NCBI GenBank assembly: GCA_035267185.1
Contig: DATFLY010000067.1
Coordinates: 1-27,662 of the forward strand
Direction: 5' to 3'
From: JAUIBE01 sp035267185
Lineage (GTDB): Bacteria; Pseudomonadota; Gammaproteobacteria; Xanthomonadales; SZUA-36
DNA length: 27,662 bases
The position numbers and the translations under genes are program-made. Positions 1 to 7,976 of this stretch are shown here, piece by piece. Position 1 is the first letter of the stretch. The number at the start of each line of letters is the position of its first letter. The notes beneath the pieces are model-generated. The model made no database searches. It was not told the DNA's origin and saw only the letters and a program-made list of their open reading frames with translations.

Positions 1-191
1 CCGGGCATGAAACCGTGGTGCGGGTGGTTAATCGAAATCAACCGGATCTTGCGCGCTTTGAACTGATTCCACGAATGGATCATCACTTCACATTGTTTGA
101 CAGCGCAGGGGCGGCATTTCGTGATGAAGCGGGGCAGCCCGATGCCGGTCCGTTTCTCATGGTATTCCTCAGCTGGTTAAACGGGCTTTAG
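1..191 (+). CDS. C-terminal end of a probable alpha/beta hydrolase (partial, 5' end outside window)
   Basis: An open frame enters from the left edge (first full codon at position 3) and ends with TAG at 189-191, giving about 62 residues. The piece FELIPRMDHHFTLFDS has the look of the last strand of an alpha/beta hydrolase, where the second His of MDHH would be the catalytic histidine, followed by an acidic-rich linker and a final helix (PFLMVFLSWLNGL). The assignment rests on this short segment only. Substrate and full fold cannot be judged. The gene runs towards the minus-strand gene behind it, with a gap of under 15 bases. Confidence 0.5.
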   Translation, partial: GHETVVRVVNRNQPDLARFELIPRMDHHFTLFDSAGAAFRDEAGQPDAGPFLMVFLSWLNGL

Positions 192-200
192 TTGTAGTGT

Positions 201-983
201 TTAATGGCTCCCCGGCTTGACCGCCTTGTAGAAGAACCGGTCTGTATTGCGGTAGATGGCCTCGTTGTACACCATCAGGCTGTGGTCGTCGTCCGGATTG
301 GCGAACAGGTCCGATTCCGCCTCGATGACGAAACCTGCTTTTTCAAGCAGTTGCCTGGCGTCTTCTGGTGTGATGCGGTGCAAAGGTCCGTTATTACGGT
401 TTTCGTCACCGACGTGATCAATCACGCCCAGCACTCCGCCGGGTTTGAGTGCGGTATATATGTTACGCAGGAATCTTAGCGCCAGTTCTTCGCCATCGCG
501 GTTTAGAAAATCATGGATCAGGTTTCCCAGGAAGGCCATGTCCAGTTCGTTTTCGAGACCAAGGTCGTCGTACTCGACGATGTACAGCTCAACATTGGGC
601 AGTCGATTAGCAGCAAGGCGTTCGTCCATGGTGCGCTTGTAGTATCCATCGGCGTACCGCAAATACACTTGTTCGGTGTTTTGTGAAAACACCTTGCCTT
701 CTGGCCCCACTGCAGCGGCAAGCATTTCGGTGGTGTAGCCGGCGTATGCACCAACATCCATCACAGTCATCCCGGCTTCGAGGCCGAGAAACTGAAAGGT
801 TTCAAATGGCATGCGAGCCTCGTCCCTGGGAAGGTCAAAACGGTGCCGGTCAGGTGCAGCCATTTGATGTTTGATGCGCGCCTGCATTGCATCAGCCGAT
901 TCATCAGTCGATTCATTGGTCAGGCCAGTGTTGGCCCAAATCAGGAACAAAAGGGTGGCAAAACAGAACTTGATTGAATTCAT
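201..983 (-). CDS. Secreted class I SAM-dependent methyltransferase-like protein
   Basis: The 260-residue protein opens with a signal peptide (about residues 1-22, MNSIKFCFATLLFLIWANTG), so it is predicted to act in the periplasm. The mature part has a Rossmann methyltransferase core. Motif I lies at residues 74-82 (VMDVGAYAG), there is a further strand VELYIVEYDDL, a helix LALRFLRNIYTALKPGG and then GVLGVIDHV, the usual order for class I enzymes. Motif I reads G-A-Y-A-G, with Tyr at the central position where Gly is common. Exported methyltransferase-like proteins of this type are known in marine proteobacteria, but their substrate is unknown to me, and whether SAM is available outside the cytoplasm is an open point. 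The ATG at 981-983 has no strong ribosome site. The gene is divergent from the MFS gene across about 190 bases. Confidence 0.8.
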   Translation of the reverse strand: MNSIKFCFATLLFLIWANTGLTNESTDESADAMQARIKHQMAAPDRHRFDLPRDEARMPFETFQFLGLEAGMTVMDVGAYAGYTTEMLAAAVGPEGKVFSQNTEQVYLRYADGYYKRTMDERLAANRLPNVELYIVEYDDLGLENELDMAFLGNLIHDFLNRDGEELALRFLRNIYTALKPGGVLGVIDHVGDENRNNGPLHRITPEDARQLLEKAGFVIEAESDLFANPDDDHSLMVYNEAIYRNTDRFFYKAVKPGSH

Positions 984-1171
984 AGTGTGAGTCCGTTGCG
1001 AAGTGAGTGGCGAAATTTATCCATATCGTCGTTGATTGACGCCACAATGCCAGAGCATTCGGAATACATCTTGTATATTTGAGTCACGATTGAATCAAAA
1101 AGGGATGACCATTTTCCCCGGAGCCAATAAACACAATCGAAACTTCAAGTCGATTTAACCGCATTTTTTGT

Positions 1172-2446
1172 ATGCTCGGTCTGATCGTGGCCGGTGAGGC
1201 GGTATTTGCCCTGCCGTTTCACATCACCCGTTTCTTTCGTGCCACGGTTCTGGAATCATTTGAGCTGACCAACACAGAGCTTGGGGCAGCTCAGGGTGTT
1301 TACGGAATCGTTGCGATGCTTTGCTACTTCCCCGGAGGTATTCTGGCGGATCGTTTTCCTCCGCGGGTTTTGCTGACACTCTCGCTATTTGCAACCTCGG
1401 CAGGTGGGCTGTACCTGGCGTCATTTCCCGGGTACACGGGTGCCGTCCTGGTTTGGGGTTTCTTTGGCATCACGACCATTCTCTTTTTCTGGGCAGCATT
1501 GATGCGGGCAACCCGCGAGTGGGGCGCAACTGATGAACAGGGCAGGGCATTTGGCTTGCTTGATGCGGGACGTGGAATTTATGCGGCCTCGCTGGCATCC
1601 CTGGCTGCCCTGGTTTTTGGTTTCCTGTTTCCCGAGGGCGAAGCTGCGGCCAGTCCATCAGAGCGCAAAGCGGTGCTCCAGTATGTGATTTACGGCTACA
1701 GCGCTGCCACTGCGTTGGCCGGGCTATTCGTATGGTTTGCCCTGGCCAGTTCCGGCAAGCCAGAAGATTTCGTGAGTACCAGGCCAGAGGGTGGTCAGGA
1801 GGCCACCACTGCCAGCCTGGTTGTTGATGTTTTCAGGGTGTTGCGCATGCCATCTGTATGGCTGATCGGGCTGGTTGTTGTTTGCGCATACGTTTCTTAC
1901 AAGGGTTTTGATAACTATTCCCTGTACGCCGTTGAAGGCTTCGGCATGTCGCACTCAGAGGCAGCGCGATTATCAGCAATCGGTGCATGGATGAGGCCGG
2001 TTGGCGCGCTTGCTGCCGGTTTCCTGGGGGATCGATTCAATGTCACACGAATGACTGTATTGTGTTTCGCTCTGTTACTGGCTTCTCAACTGTTTATGGC
2101 GCTGTACACACCGCAACCGAATGCGGGGTGGGTGTTGTTGATTAACTTGTTAATCGGGGGCGCAGCCATGTTTGGCCTGCGTGCTCTTTACTATGCACTG
2201 ATGGAAGAATCACGGGTGCCGTTGAGCCTGACCGGTACCGCGGTAGGCCTGATATCAGTTGTGGGCTTCACTCCGGATGTGTTCGTGGCATACACCGGGG
2301 GCATGTTGCTTGATCGGTCTCCCGGGATCACAGGCCACCAGCACTATTTCTGGTTCCTTGCGGGTTTCGCTGCGTTCGGATTGCTCGTCAGTTTGTTACT
2401 GATGTACACCAACAGGCAGGCTGTTCGAAAAACCAACGATTCATAA
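1172..2446 (+). CDS. Major facilitator superfamily transporter
   Basis: The 424-residue protein is very hydrophobic, with about 12 membrane segments in two halves joined by a cytoplasmic loop near residues 200-225 (SSGKPEDFVSTRPEGGQEA). The conserved MFS motif A lies between helices 2 and 3 at residues 54-63 (PGGILADRFP). The mid-protein half repeat carries GFLGDRFN. It should move a small solute across the inner membrane, but the substrate cannot be told from sequence. The first ATG at 1172 seems to cut into helix 1: the frame stays open upstream to a TGA near 1107, and residues just before the ATG (RFNRIFC) look like a normal cytoplasmic leader, but no ATG, GTG or TTG exists there. The true start may therefore be a rare codon upstream, or the protein is naturally short. 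Confidence 0.88.
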   Translation: MLGLIVAGEAVFALPFHITRFFRATVLESFELTNTELGAAQGVYGIVAMLCYFPGGILADRFPPRVLLTLSLFATSAGGLYLASFPGYTGAVLVWGFFGITTILFFWAALMRATREWGATDEQGRAFGLLDAGRGIYAASLASLAALVFGFLFPEGEAAASPSERKAVLQYVIYGYSAATALAGLFVWFALASSGKPEDFVSTRPEGGQEATTASLVVDVFRVLRMPSVWLIGLVVVCAYVSYKGFDNYSLYAVEGFGMSHSEAARLSAIGAWMRPVGALAAGFLGDRFNVTRMTVLCFALLLASQLFMALYTPQPNAGWVLLINLLIGGAAMFGLRALYYALMEESRVPLSLTGTAVGLISVVGFTPDVFVAYTGGMLLDRSPGITGHQHYFWFLAGFAAFGLLVSLLLMYTNRQAVRKTNDS

Positions 2447-2500
2447 GTCAGTTAGTCCGGACCTGGTCACGAATTCAACTTATTCCGACCAGTTGATCAT

Positions 2501-3016
2501 TTACTCGGAGGATTGATCAGCCCGTTCAAGCCAGTAATTTTCCAGGGCCTGTTCCACGATGGGATTATAGATCCCGTCCTCCAGCTTCCACCATAAATAC
2601 GCGACGATTGCAGTGACCTGTTCGTCAGAAAAAATTGAAAATTCCCTGCGGGCATGCTCACCCAGGGTGCCGCCACCATAAAATTTCGCGATTTTTTTGT
2701 CTTGCATCATCGGCGTAACGAATGAGCAGAGACGGGGTGTGGGATCACCGATTTCCAGGGTCCCTTCAATATCAGCGATCATGTATGCGGGAAGAAAGGC
2801 CTGCAATGCCTGGGCGGAAAAAAAAGACAAAGCGCTGCCCCAGCCTTCGGGTGCCTGGTTGAGAAACCCGGGACTCAACTCTTCCCAACTGGTTTTGTCC
2901 CTGAAATCCCGTACCAGGGCGTCGGCCTCATCGCCAAAGCTGTTGGTCAGCGCTTCCTCGTCCGGAATTGCAACATCAGCAAAGGCCTTGCGTATTTTCT
3001 CGATTAGAGGGTTCAT
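2501..3016 (-). CDS. DUF6714-type protein of unknown function
   Basis: A soluble protein of about 171 residues with no signal peptide. The middle contains FFSAQALQAFLPAYMIADIE, matching my memory of the DUF6714 family (a conserved 'phenylalanine-leucine-proline-alanine-tyrosine' core followed by a late segment FSDEQVTAIVAYLWW). I choose the ATG at 3014-3016 (MNPLIEKIRKAF). A further in-frame start seven codons upstream (3037) is possible but adds an unconserved-looking MRRGCVP. It follows the large secreted-protein gene on the same strand by about 40 bases, so the two are probably co-transcribed. Function unknown. Confidence 0.7.
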   Translation of the reverse strand: MNPLIEKIRKAFADVAIPDEEALTNSFGDEADALVRDFRDKTSWEELSPGFLNQAPEGWGSALSFFSAQALQAFLPAYMIADIEGTLEIGDPTPRLCSFVTPMMQDKKIAKFYGGGTLGEHARREFSIFSDEQVTAIVAYLWWKLEDGIYNPIVEQALENYWLERADQSSE

Positions 3017-3057
3017 TGGAACGCATCCACGCCGCAAGTCGCTCTATAAGCAGAATC

Positions 3058-4728
3058 TCAAAGGTTTGACTCGAGAATCCGGTCTCCCTTGTTGGCTTCC
3101 CCGGACACCCAGCGGTTAATCGGTGTTCGTGCGCCGCCGGATGAGAAGTTCTTGGCCGTGATCCACCAGATAAACCATTCATCAGAATCATCTTCGCGCA
3201 GGGGCACGGCAAACTTGAATTCCTGCCAGCGGTAGGTCCAGGTGGTTTCTGTTCCGGACATTTCAATGTCGCCGCTGGCCGTGAGTTCCGCTTCATCAAT
3301 CTCGATTTCGCTGTCTTCGCGTTCACGTTCGATGATTTCTGCAGTGGTCAGGACAATTTTTCCATGTTCTCCAAACTCATACTTCGGATTGGCAAGAATT
3401 TCTTCAGCAATTTTCAGGCGCTCGCGATCGGTTGATTTGGGCTCTGGAAGGGCTGATGTTTCGAGGGCCAGTGCACGATCACTGTCGTATTTGGCCCTGG
3501 CATTTTCTATGCCTGCCAGCACACCATCGGCACGACTGGTATCACGGCCAAGAGCGGCTTCAAGGTATCTGGCAGACATTGCAGTTTCAGTGGCTTCATC
3601 AAAGACGCCGTAAGCCTCGTCAGGCTGAAGTTCACCAATGAAGCGCCAGCGATTTTCGTCCTGCTCAGGATCGATGGCCCACCGGGTCAGGGTGTCATTT
3701 TCTATACTTTGCATGCGATTTTCGAGGTCGCCTGCCATGGACTCATAGGTCGATTGAATATTGCCCAATATGCTTTGGGCGTTTCGTTGCATGCGTTTGA
3801 CATCGTCCGAATCATAAGGCGCTCCGCCTTGTGGTGTTCCGGGGTTGTTTGGTAAATACGCGATCGGCTCAATGATGGCCAGTTGCTCAAGGTTATGCTC
3901 TGCAACAGTGCGGGCTTTGCCTGCAGCGGTCACCCAATCCTGGGCCTGGGCTTCTGAAAAAGGCACAGCCAACGCATCAGGCATTGGATAATCAGTGAAA
4001 TTGTTTTCAATCGTTGCCAGCGACTGCTGAACATCACCAAGTTGGGACAGTTGCTCCTGAGCGCGCTGGTATTCAGCACTCAGGGCTTCGCGCAGTGCTT
4101 CATATTCGGATTGGGCGACCTGAACGTCCGGGTCATCCACCTGGGGGTATCGGGCTAATGCGGCTGCATACTGATCCAGTCTTTCTTTGCGGGCGGTAAC
4201 ATTTGCCGGATCCTGGAATGCTGATGGACCACTTGTTGAAATGCTTTCGCGCGAGTTCTGAATGTCCCGCGCCAGTTTCCTCACCTGTACGCGTTGCCCG
4301 GAAACCAGTTCTGGCACATCACTGGCTGTAGTGGCCTGCGCCGGGGTAGCTGTTGTCGCTGCAGGAGGAGGTGTTGCCGTTGTCGGGGTGGCGCTGGCTG
4401 CAGCTGGTGATGATGTTGCAGGTTGCGAGGGAGACACAATCTCTTCCAGGCTTGACTGCAAGATTGCATAGCGTTCGTCGACTGCAATCCAGGATGGATC
4501 AGTCTTGTTGGGTGAAGAATCAAGCCGGTCTCGCGACAGCCTGAGCAACTTTAATATTCGGTTGGCACCGGCAGACTGGCCCGGACTGAGACTGCTGGCC
4601 TGGCCCTCATATCTTTCGAGATCGGCAAGCGCGTTTTTGATGACATCATCCGCCGGCACGATGGCCCATAACGAACTTGCCATGAAAAGCAGGCATGCGG
4701 TAATCAAACAGGTAATGGTTGTTTTCAA
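3058..4728 (-). CDS. Large secreted protein with Pro/Ala/Thr linker, function unknown
   Basis: The 556-residue protein has a clear signal peptide (MKTTITCLITACLLFMASSLWA, cleavage probably after SLWA). Residues of about 25-95 form a helical segment, then about 40 residues are made almost only of Ala, Pro, Thr and Ser (approximately residues 98-138), a flexible linker. A long, helix-rich, Gln/Glu-rich middle part (about 140-440) looks coiled-coil-like. The C-terminal 100 residues contain a Trp-rich section (TTWTYRWQEFKFAVPL, EWFIWWITAKN) that may be a small beta domain. I do not recognise a family with an assigned function. The start is well supported by the signal peptide. It is the first gene of a probable two-gene unit with the DUF6714-type gene. 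Confidence 0.75.
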   Translation of the reverse strand: MKTTITCLITACLLFMASSLWAIVPADDVIKNALADLERYEGQASSLSPGQSAGANRILKLLRLSRDRLDSSPNKTDPSWIAVDERYAILQSSLEEIVSPSQPATSSPAAASATPTTATPPPAATTATPAQATTASDVPELVSGQRVQVRKLARDIQNSRESISTSGPSAFQDPANVTARKERLDQYAAALARYPQVDDPDVQVAQSEYEALREALSAEYQRAQEQLSQLGDVQQSLATIENNFTDYPMPDALAVPFSEAQAQDWVTAAGKARTVAEHNLEQLAIIEPIAYLPNNPGTPQGGAPYDSDDVKRMQRNAQSILGNIQSTYESMAGDLENRMQSIENDTLTRWAIDPEQDENRWRFIGELQPDEAYGVFDEATETAMSARYLEAALGRDTSRADGVLAGIENARAKYDSDRALALETSALPEPKSTDRERLKIAEEILANPKYEFGEHGKIVLTTAEIIEREREDSEIEIDEAELTASGDIEMSGTETTWTYRWQEFKFAVPLREDDSDEWFIWWITAKNFSSGGARTPINRWVSGEANKGDRILESNL

Positions 4729-4784
4729 GACTGAATCCTCCCTCTGACCCGTTCATCCTAAAGCATTTTCAGAGCCTGAAAAAA

Positions 4785-4808
4785 GAAAGCAGGCCGAAGC
4801 CTGCTTTC
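4785..4808 (-). terminator. Rho-independent terminator after the fibronectin fragment
   Basis: A perfect 10-bp stem (GAAAGCAGGC paired with GCCTGCTTTC) closes a four-base loop that reads TTCG on the minus strand, an extra-stable tetraloop. On the minus strand the stem is followed by six T residues (4779-4784). This is a textbook intrinsic terminator for the minus-strand gene ending at 4835. Confidence 0.93.
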
Positions 4809-4834
4809 TCTTTCACTCATAAACTTTCCTGGAA

Positions 4835-5518
4835 TCAGAATACGATGGTATCCGTGTTGGAACACGTACTGGTTCCGGCTTCACACACCTGGTAGGTGTA
4901 GGTTGCCGCTCCCTTGGTTCCAATGTTGTCCGTGTACGCGCCATCGTTGTTTGTTGTCGCTACCAGGTTGTTATTGCGATAAATATCAACGTTTGCGCCG
5001 CTGGCACCGCTCCAGGTCAGGTCAGCATTATGCCGCCCCCGGACCTTATAGCCCACCACACTCAGGGTGACTGCCGGTTGATCCGGCGTGGTCGCAGATG
5101 CAGTGTTGCTGTAGCCGGAGAACAGGCCGCTCTTGACCGCACGTACGCGGTAAACGTAGTTGGTCAATGGGCTGGCACTGTTGGCACCCAGCGTTGTCAC
5201 CAGGCTGAAGCTTCCGCTACCCACTGCACGTTCGACCTCATACCCGGTTTCATCGTTGGCGTTGTCTGACCAGGTGATATTCACCTGGTTGTGAGCAACG
5301 GCATTGGCCGTCAGGCCGGATGGATCAGCTGGGGGCGTACTCGGGGTGTTGTCGACCCGAATGTACAGATGATCGATAAATACCGTGTCCTGGGCGCTGT
5401 TGCCCTGGCTGTTGCCGGTATCGCGAACACGCACGTATACGGTTCCCGAATGGTTGGAAGGCAGAACCGCATTTTTTACATTGCCTGCAGAAGCAAATTT
5501 ACAACGTGCAGGATTCAC
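4835..5518 (-). CDS. 5'-truncated fibronectin type III fragment of a secreted protein (probable remnant)
   Basis: The frame encodes the C-terminal part of what is normally a long exported protein, often an S8-type serine protease in marine bacteria. It begins with a segment of the type SGTVYVRVRDT and DTVFIDHLYIRVD, then one fibronectin type III domain (ADPSGLTANAV to GYSNTASATT), then a second Ig/FN3-like domain ending in TYTYQVCEAGTSTCSNTDTIVF. There is no signal peptide and no catalytic domain. The recognisable homology begins right behind the sirB2 stop codon. A GTG at 5516-5518 overlaps that stop (GTGA) and would give 227 residues. The frame happens to stay open upstream to an ATG at 5830, but those residues are only the antisense-phase reading of sirB2. 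The gene keeps a strong terminator. I read it as the remnant of a larger gene joined to sirB2, possibly translated by coupling. A short genuine gene is the alternative. Confidence 0.65.
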   Translation of the reverse strand: MNPARCKFASAGNVKNAVLPSNHSGTVYVRVRDTGNSQGNSAQDTVFIDHLYIRVDNTPSTPPADPSGLTANAVAHNQVNITWSDNANDETGYEVERAVGSGSFSLVTTLGANSASPLTNYVYRVRAVKSGLFSGYSNTASATTPDQPAVTLSVVGYKVRGRHNADLTWSGASGANVDIYRNNNLVATTNNDGAYTDNIGTKGAATYTYQVCEAGTSTCSNTDTIVF

Positions 5519-5904
5519 GTGAAGACCTGGAAAAATCCAGCGGCTGATTTGGTATATGCGACGCTGATCACCCAGGCAAAAGTGAGCAGCGCGAGTGCAA
5601 AAGCAAGATTGCGGGCGGGTTTCGACGTAAAAGACATGGCCAGCATCCCGAGGATGATGTAGGCCAACAATCCGCCAATCTTGGCGGCCAGCCAGGCATC
5701 GGACCAGGGGTAAAAGCCACTCAGTGCCGCCAGGATAATGCCCGTAATCAGAAAAACTGTGTCGAGTACGTGGGGTGCAATCCGAATCGCCGGGTGATTG
5801 CTCAGGCTGGAATTTCTTGCACGCCACCACCAGCGAACCGCAAAGCCGGAAATTGAAAGCAGCGCCAGGGACAAGTGCAATTGCTTTAGTAAAACGTAAT
5901 TCAT
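5515..5904 (-). CDS. sirB2: SirB2 family integral membrane protein
   Basis: The 129-residue protein has four membrane segments with the family layout: LKQLHLSLALLSISGFAVRWWWR at the start, then HVLDTVFLITGIILAALSG, KIGGLLAYIILGMLAM and NLAFALALLTFAWVISVAY. The RWWWR turn and the HVLDT helix start are typical of SirB2/YchQ proteins. The biochemical role is unknown. The name comes from an invasion-gene regulator locus in Salmonella, and the family is widespread in gammaproteobacteria without virulence. Its length agrees with the family, so the C-terminus looks intact. Its stop codon overlaps the possible GTG start of the fibronectin fragment. It is divergent from the DASS transporter gene. Confidence 0.85.
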   Translation of the reverse strand: MNYVLLKQLHLSLALLSISGFAVRWWWRARNSSLSNHPAIRIAPHVLDTVFLITGIILAALSGFYPWSDAWLAAKIGGLLAYIILGMLAMSFTSKPARNLAFALALLTFAWVISVAYTKSAAGFFQVFT

Positions 5905-5995
5905 GAGGTTGCTTATGTCTTGCTGATCATCATTTCTGATTCCGGCCAGGATTCAACCAGGCCATGGTAGTCGATATCAGGCAGGAAATTGATCT

Positions 5996-6012
5996 GGCAC
6001 CGGTCCGGTGCC
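5996..6012. other. Small palindrome in the sirB2 / DASS divergent intergenic region
   Basis: GGCACCG and CGGTGCC pair across a three-base gap, in the 133-base region between two divergent genes. It lies just upstream of the TATAAT at 6025, where an operator could sit. With no T run on either side it is not an obvious terminator. A role as a regulator site is only a guess. Confidence 0.3.
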
Positions 6013-6024
6013 CGGGGCCCAATC

Positions 6025-6030
6025 TATAAT
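6025..6030 (+). promoter_or_regulatory. Possible -10 box of the DASS transporter gene
   Basis: A perfect TATAAT lies 8 bases before the ATG at 6038. No good -35 box is seen at the expected distance. If used, transcription would begin at or within a base or two of the start codon, giving a leaderless message. Confidence 0.3.
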
Positions 6031-6037
6031 TTGACCC

Positions 6038-7504
6038 ATGAAACCGATCACCAGGCAGTTCTCAAGACTGGCGAAACAGCTGGGCCATCGCGATACTCGT
6101 CACGCAGCATTCAGAATCCTTCAGCCGGTTAAAAATCACAGCTTCAGGCGGTTATTGCTGTTCCTTGGTGTTGCTATCATGGCCTGGTACACCTGGAATG
6201 CCCTGACCGGTGGCATGCCAGCGGAACAGCGACTGGTGTTGTTCCTGTTTTTGATCGCAGTAGGGCTATGGGCCACAGAGGCTGTTCCGGCGTTTGCTGT
6301 GGGCCTTTTAATCATTGGGTACCTGGTATTCACCCTTGGGACCACGGTCTTTCTGCCAGAACCCTGGGATGTCAGTGGCTACGTGGATACGTGGTCGAGT
6401 CCTGTTATCTGGTTGTTATTGGGTGGTTTTTTCCTGGCCGATGGCCTTTCCCGGACGGGCCTGGACCGACAGATTTTCGCATTGGCAATGCGGCCTGCAG
6501 GAAGTAGTCCTTCCCGCGTCCTGCTGGCGATCATGCTCACCAGTGCGGTCGCATCGATGTTTATCTCCAATACTTCCACGACCGTGCTGATGATCGGTGC
6601 GATATTGCCCCTGGTTAAACAACTGGGTGAGGACAAGCCGTTTTCCAGGGCATTGCTGATCTCGATTCCACTTGCCGCTTCAGTGGGCGGCATGGGTACC
6701 ATCATCGGCAGTGCTCCAAATGCCATTGCGGTCGGTGTTGCTGCCGATTTTGGGCCGGATATTGATTTTATTGAATGGATGGTGATGGGTGCGCCGATAT
6801 CCATTGGCCTGGTGCTGATTGCCTGGAAGTTTATCTCCCAGCGGTATCCGGCAGATATGGAAGCCATAGAACTGGACCTTTCGAGCGCTGACGAACCGGC
6901 ATTATCGAACAAACGTGATCGTTGGATCGTGGGTGGTATTTCAATTGTCACTGTCGGTTTGTGGATGACAACACCCTTACATGGAATTCACGTGGCAGCG
7001 ATTTCCCTGATTCCAATCGCGGGCCTGACCATGACGCAGGTGATCGATTCGTCCCAGGTCCGGAAGCTTCCCTGGGACACCCTGATGCTGGTGGCGGGTG
7101 GGCTTTCACTTGGCGCAGCTGTTGTCGATACCGGCCTGGCTGAACGAATGGCATCTCATCTCGACTTTTTATCAAGGCTAAACCTTGATGCCCTTGTGTT
7201 GTTGATGATGGCGATCATTACCGTGTTGCTTTCGAATGTCATGAGTAATACGGCAACTGTGTCAGTCATTCTGCCGGTTGCCGTGGTGCTACTTCCGGGT
7301 AGGGAGATCGAGATGTGTGTGGTGCTGGGATTAAGCGCGTCCTGTGCTTTGTTGTTACCCGTCTCCACGCCGCCGAACGCCATCGCCTACAGCACAGGCT
7401 GTATTGAGTCACGAGATTTACGGCCGGGCGGAATACTGATCGGTCTGCTTGGGCCAGCGTTTATCGTGGTCTGGGTGATGCTGATCAGCTGGTTGCTTGG
7501 ATAA
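6038..7504 (+). CDS. DASS/SLC13 family sodium-coupled anion (dicarboxylate-type) transporter
   Basis: The 488-residue inner membrane protein has the inverted-repeat structure of the DASS family. Both ion-binding clamshell motifs are present: SNTST at residues 177-181 and SNTAT at 403-407. Each is followed by its partner loop, GSAPNAIAVG (224-233) and PVSTPPNAIAYS (441-452). The second membrane segment carries the usual ATEAVP (79-84). Known members carry succinate, citrate or sulfate with Na+. The TPPN motif favours a carboxylate, but the substrate is not certain. The N-terminus has about 37 extra basic residues before the first membrane segment, so a start further in cannot be excluded. It is followed after 15 bases by a small membrane protein gene with a strong ribosome site. 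Confidence 0.9.
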   Translation: MKPITRQFSRLAKQLGHRDTRHAAFRILQPVKNHSFRRLLLFLGVAIMAWYTWNALTGGMPAEQRLVLFLFLIAVGLWATEAVPAFAVGLLIIGYLVFTLGTTVFLPEPWDVSGYVDTWSSPVIWLLLGGFFLADGLSRTGLDRQIFALAMRPAGSSPSRVLLAIMLTSAVASMFISNTSTTVLMIGAILPLVKQLGEDKPFSRALLISIPLAASVGGMGTIIGSAPNAIAVGVAADFGPDIDFIEWMVMGAPISIGLVLIAWKFISQRYPADMEAIELDLSSADEPALSNKRDRWIVGGISIVTVGLWMTTPLHGIHVAAISLIPIAGLTMTQVIDSSQVRKLPWDTLMLVAGGLSLGAAVVDTGLAERMASHLDFLSRLNLDALVLLMMAIITVLLSNVMSNTATVSVILPVAVVLLPGREIEMCVVLGLSASCALLLPVSTPPNAIAYSTGCIESRDLRPGGILIGLLGPAFIVVWVMLISWLLG

Positions 7505-7519
7505 GCCAGGAGGCCATTT

Positions 7520-7888
7520 TTGAGCGAAGATGATACCAAAACCCGGACTGACAGCTGGCCAGGGTTTGCCCGTTGGTTTCTTGTCATTGCCTATGGTGTT
7601 GGTTCGCCGGCGTTTGGCATTGCCGAAGCAATGACAGGCCTGTTCTCGGACAGGTTCAACTATCCGTCTGAATTCCTCTACCTTGTGAGTGCCTTGCAGT
7701 TTTCCTGTGCAGTCTTGCTACTTTTGGGCCGCTTCAGAATATTGAGTCTTGCAATACTGACGGTCATGTCACTTGGCGCCATATATTCGCACTTCAGAAT
7801 TGGTTCACCACTGACCGCATTGCCATCCCTGGTATTTACCGGAATTCAGATTTCGTACGCACTTCACGTTTACCGGCACGATCAATAA
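7520..7888 (+). CDS. Small DoxX-like four-helix membrane protein, TTG start
   Basis: The 122-residue protein has a hydrophilic start (SEDDTKTRTDSWPGF) and four hydrophobic segments: ARWFLVIAYGVGSPAFGIAEA, FLYLVSALQFSCAVLLLLG, LSLAILTVMSLGAIYSHFRI and LPSLVFTGIQISYALHVY. This is the layout of DoxX/DoxD-like proteins, and the family call is tentative. The start is TTG at 7520, supported by a perfect AGGAGG at 7508-7513 six bases upstream. No nearer ATG fits. It lies 15 bases behind the DASS gene and is almost certainly in the same operon. Its role is unknown. Confidence 0.75.
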   Translation: MSEDDTKTRTDSWPGFARWFLVIAYGVGSPAFGIAEAMTGLFSDRFNYPSEFLYLVSALQFSCAVLLLLGRFRILSLAILTVMSLGAIYSHFRIGSPLTALPSLVFTGIQISYALHVYRHDQ

Positions 7889-7976
7889 CCCTATCCCATT
7901 GTTCGAATCTGACGGAACAGTGGTTGGCTATGCAATATTGAGGCCGATTCAATTAATCATGCCGGTAGTGTCAAAA

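Noticed and set aside
2462..2500. Weak inverted repeat behind the MFS gene (CTGGTC and GACCAG)
   Set aside because: Six-base arms separated by nearly 20 bases with no T run. Not convincing as a terminator.
5519..5830. N-terminal extension of the fibronectin fragment, open up to an ATG at 5830
   Set aside because: These about 104 codons overlap sirB2 on the same strand in another frame and give low-complexity Cys/Arg/His-rich sequence. SirB2 has clear membrane helices and family marks, so it is the real gene.
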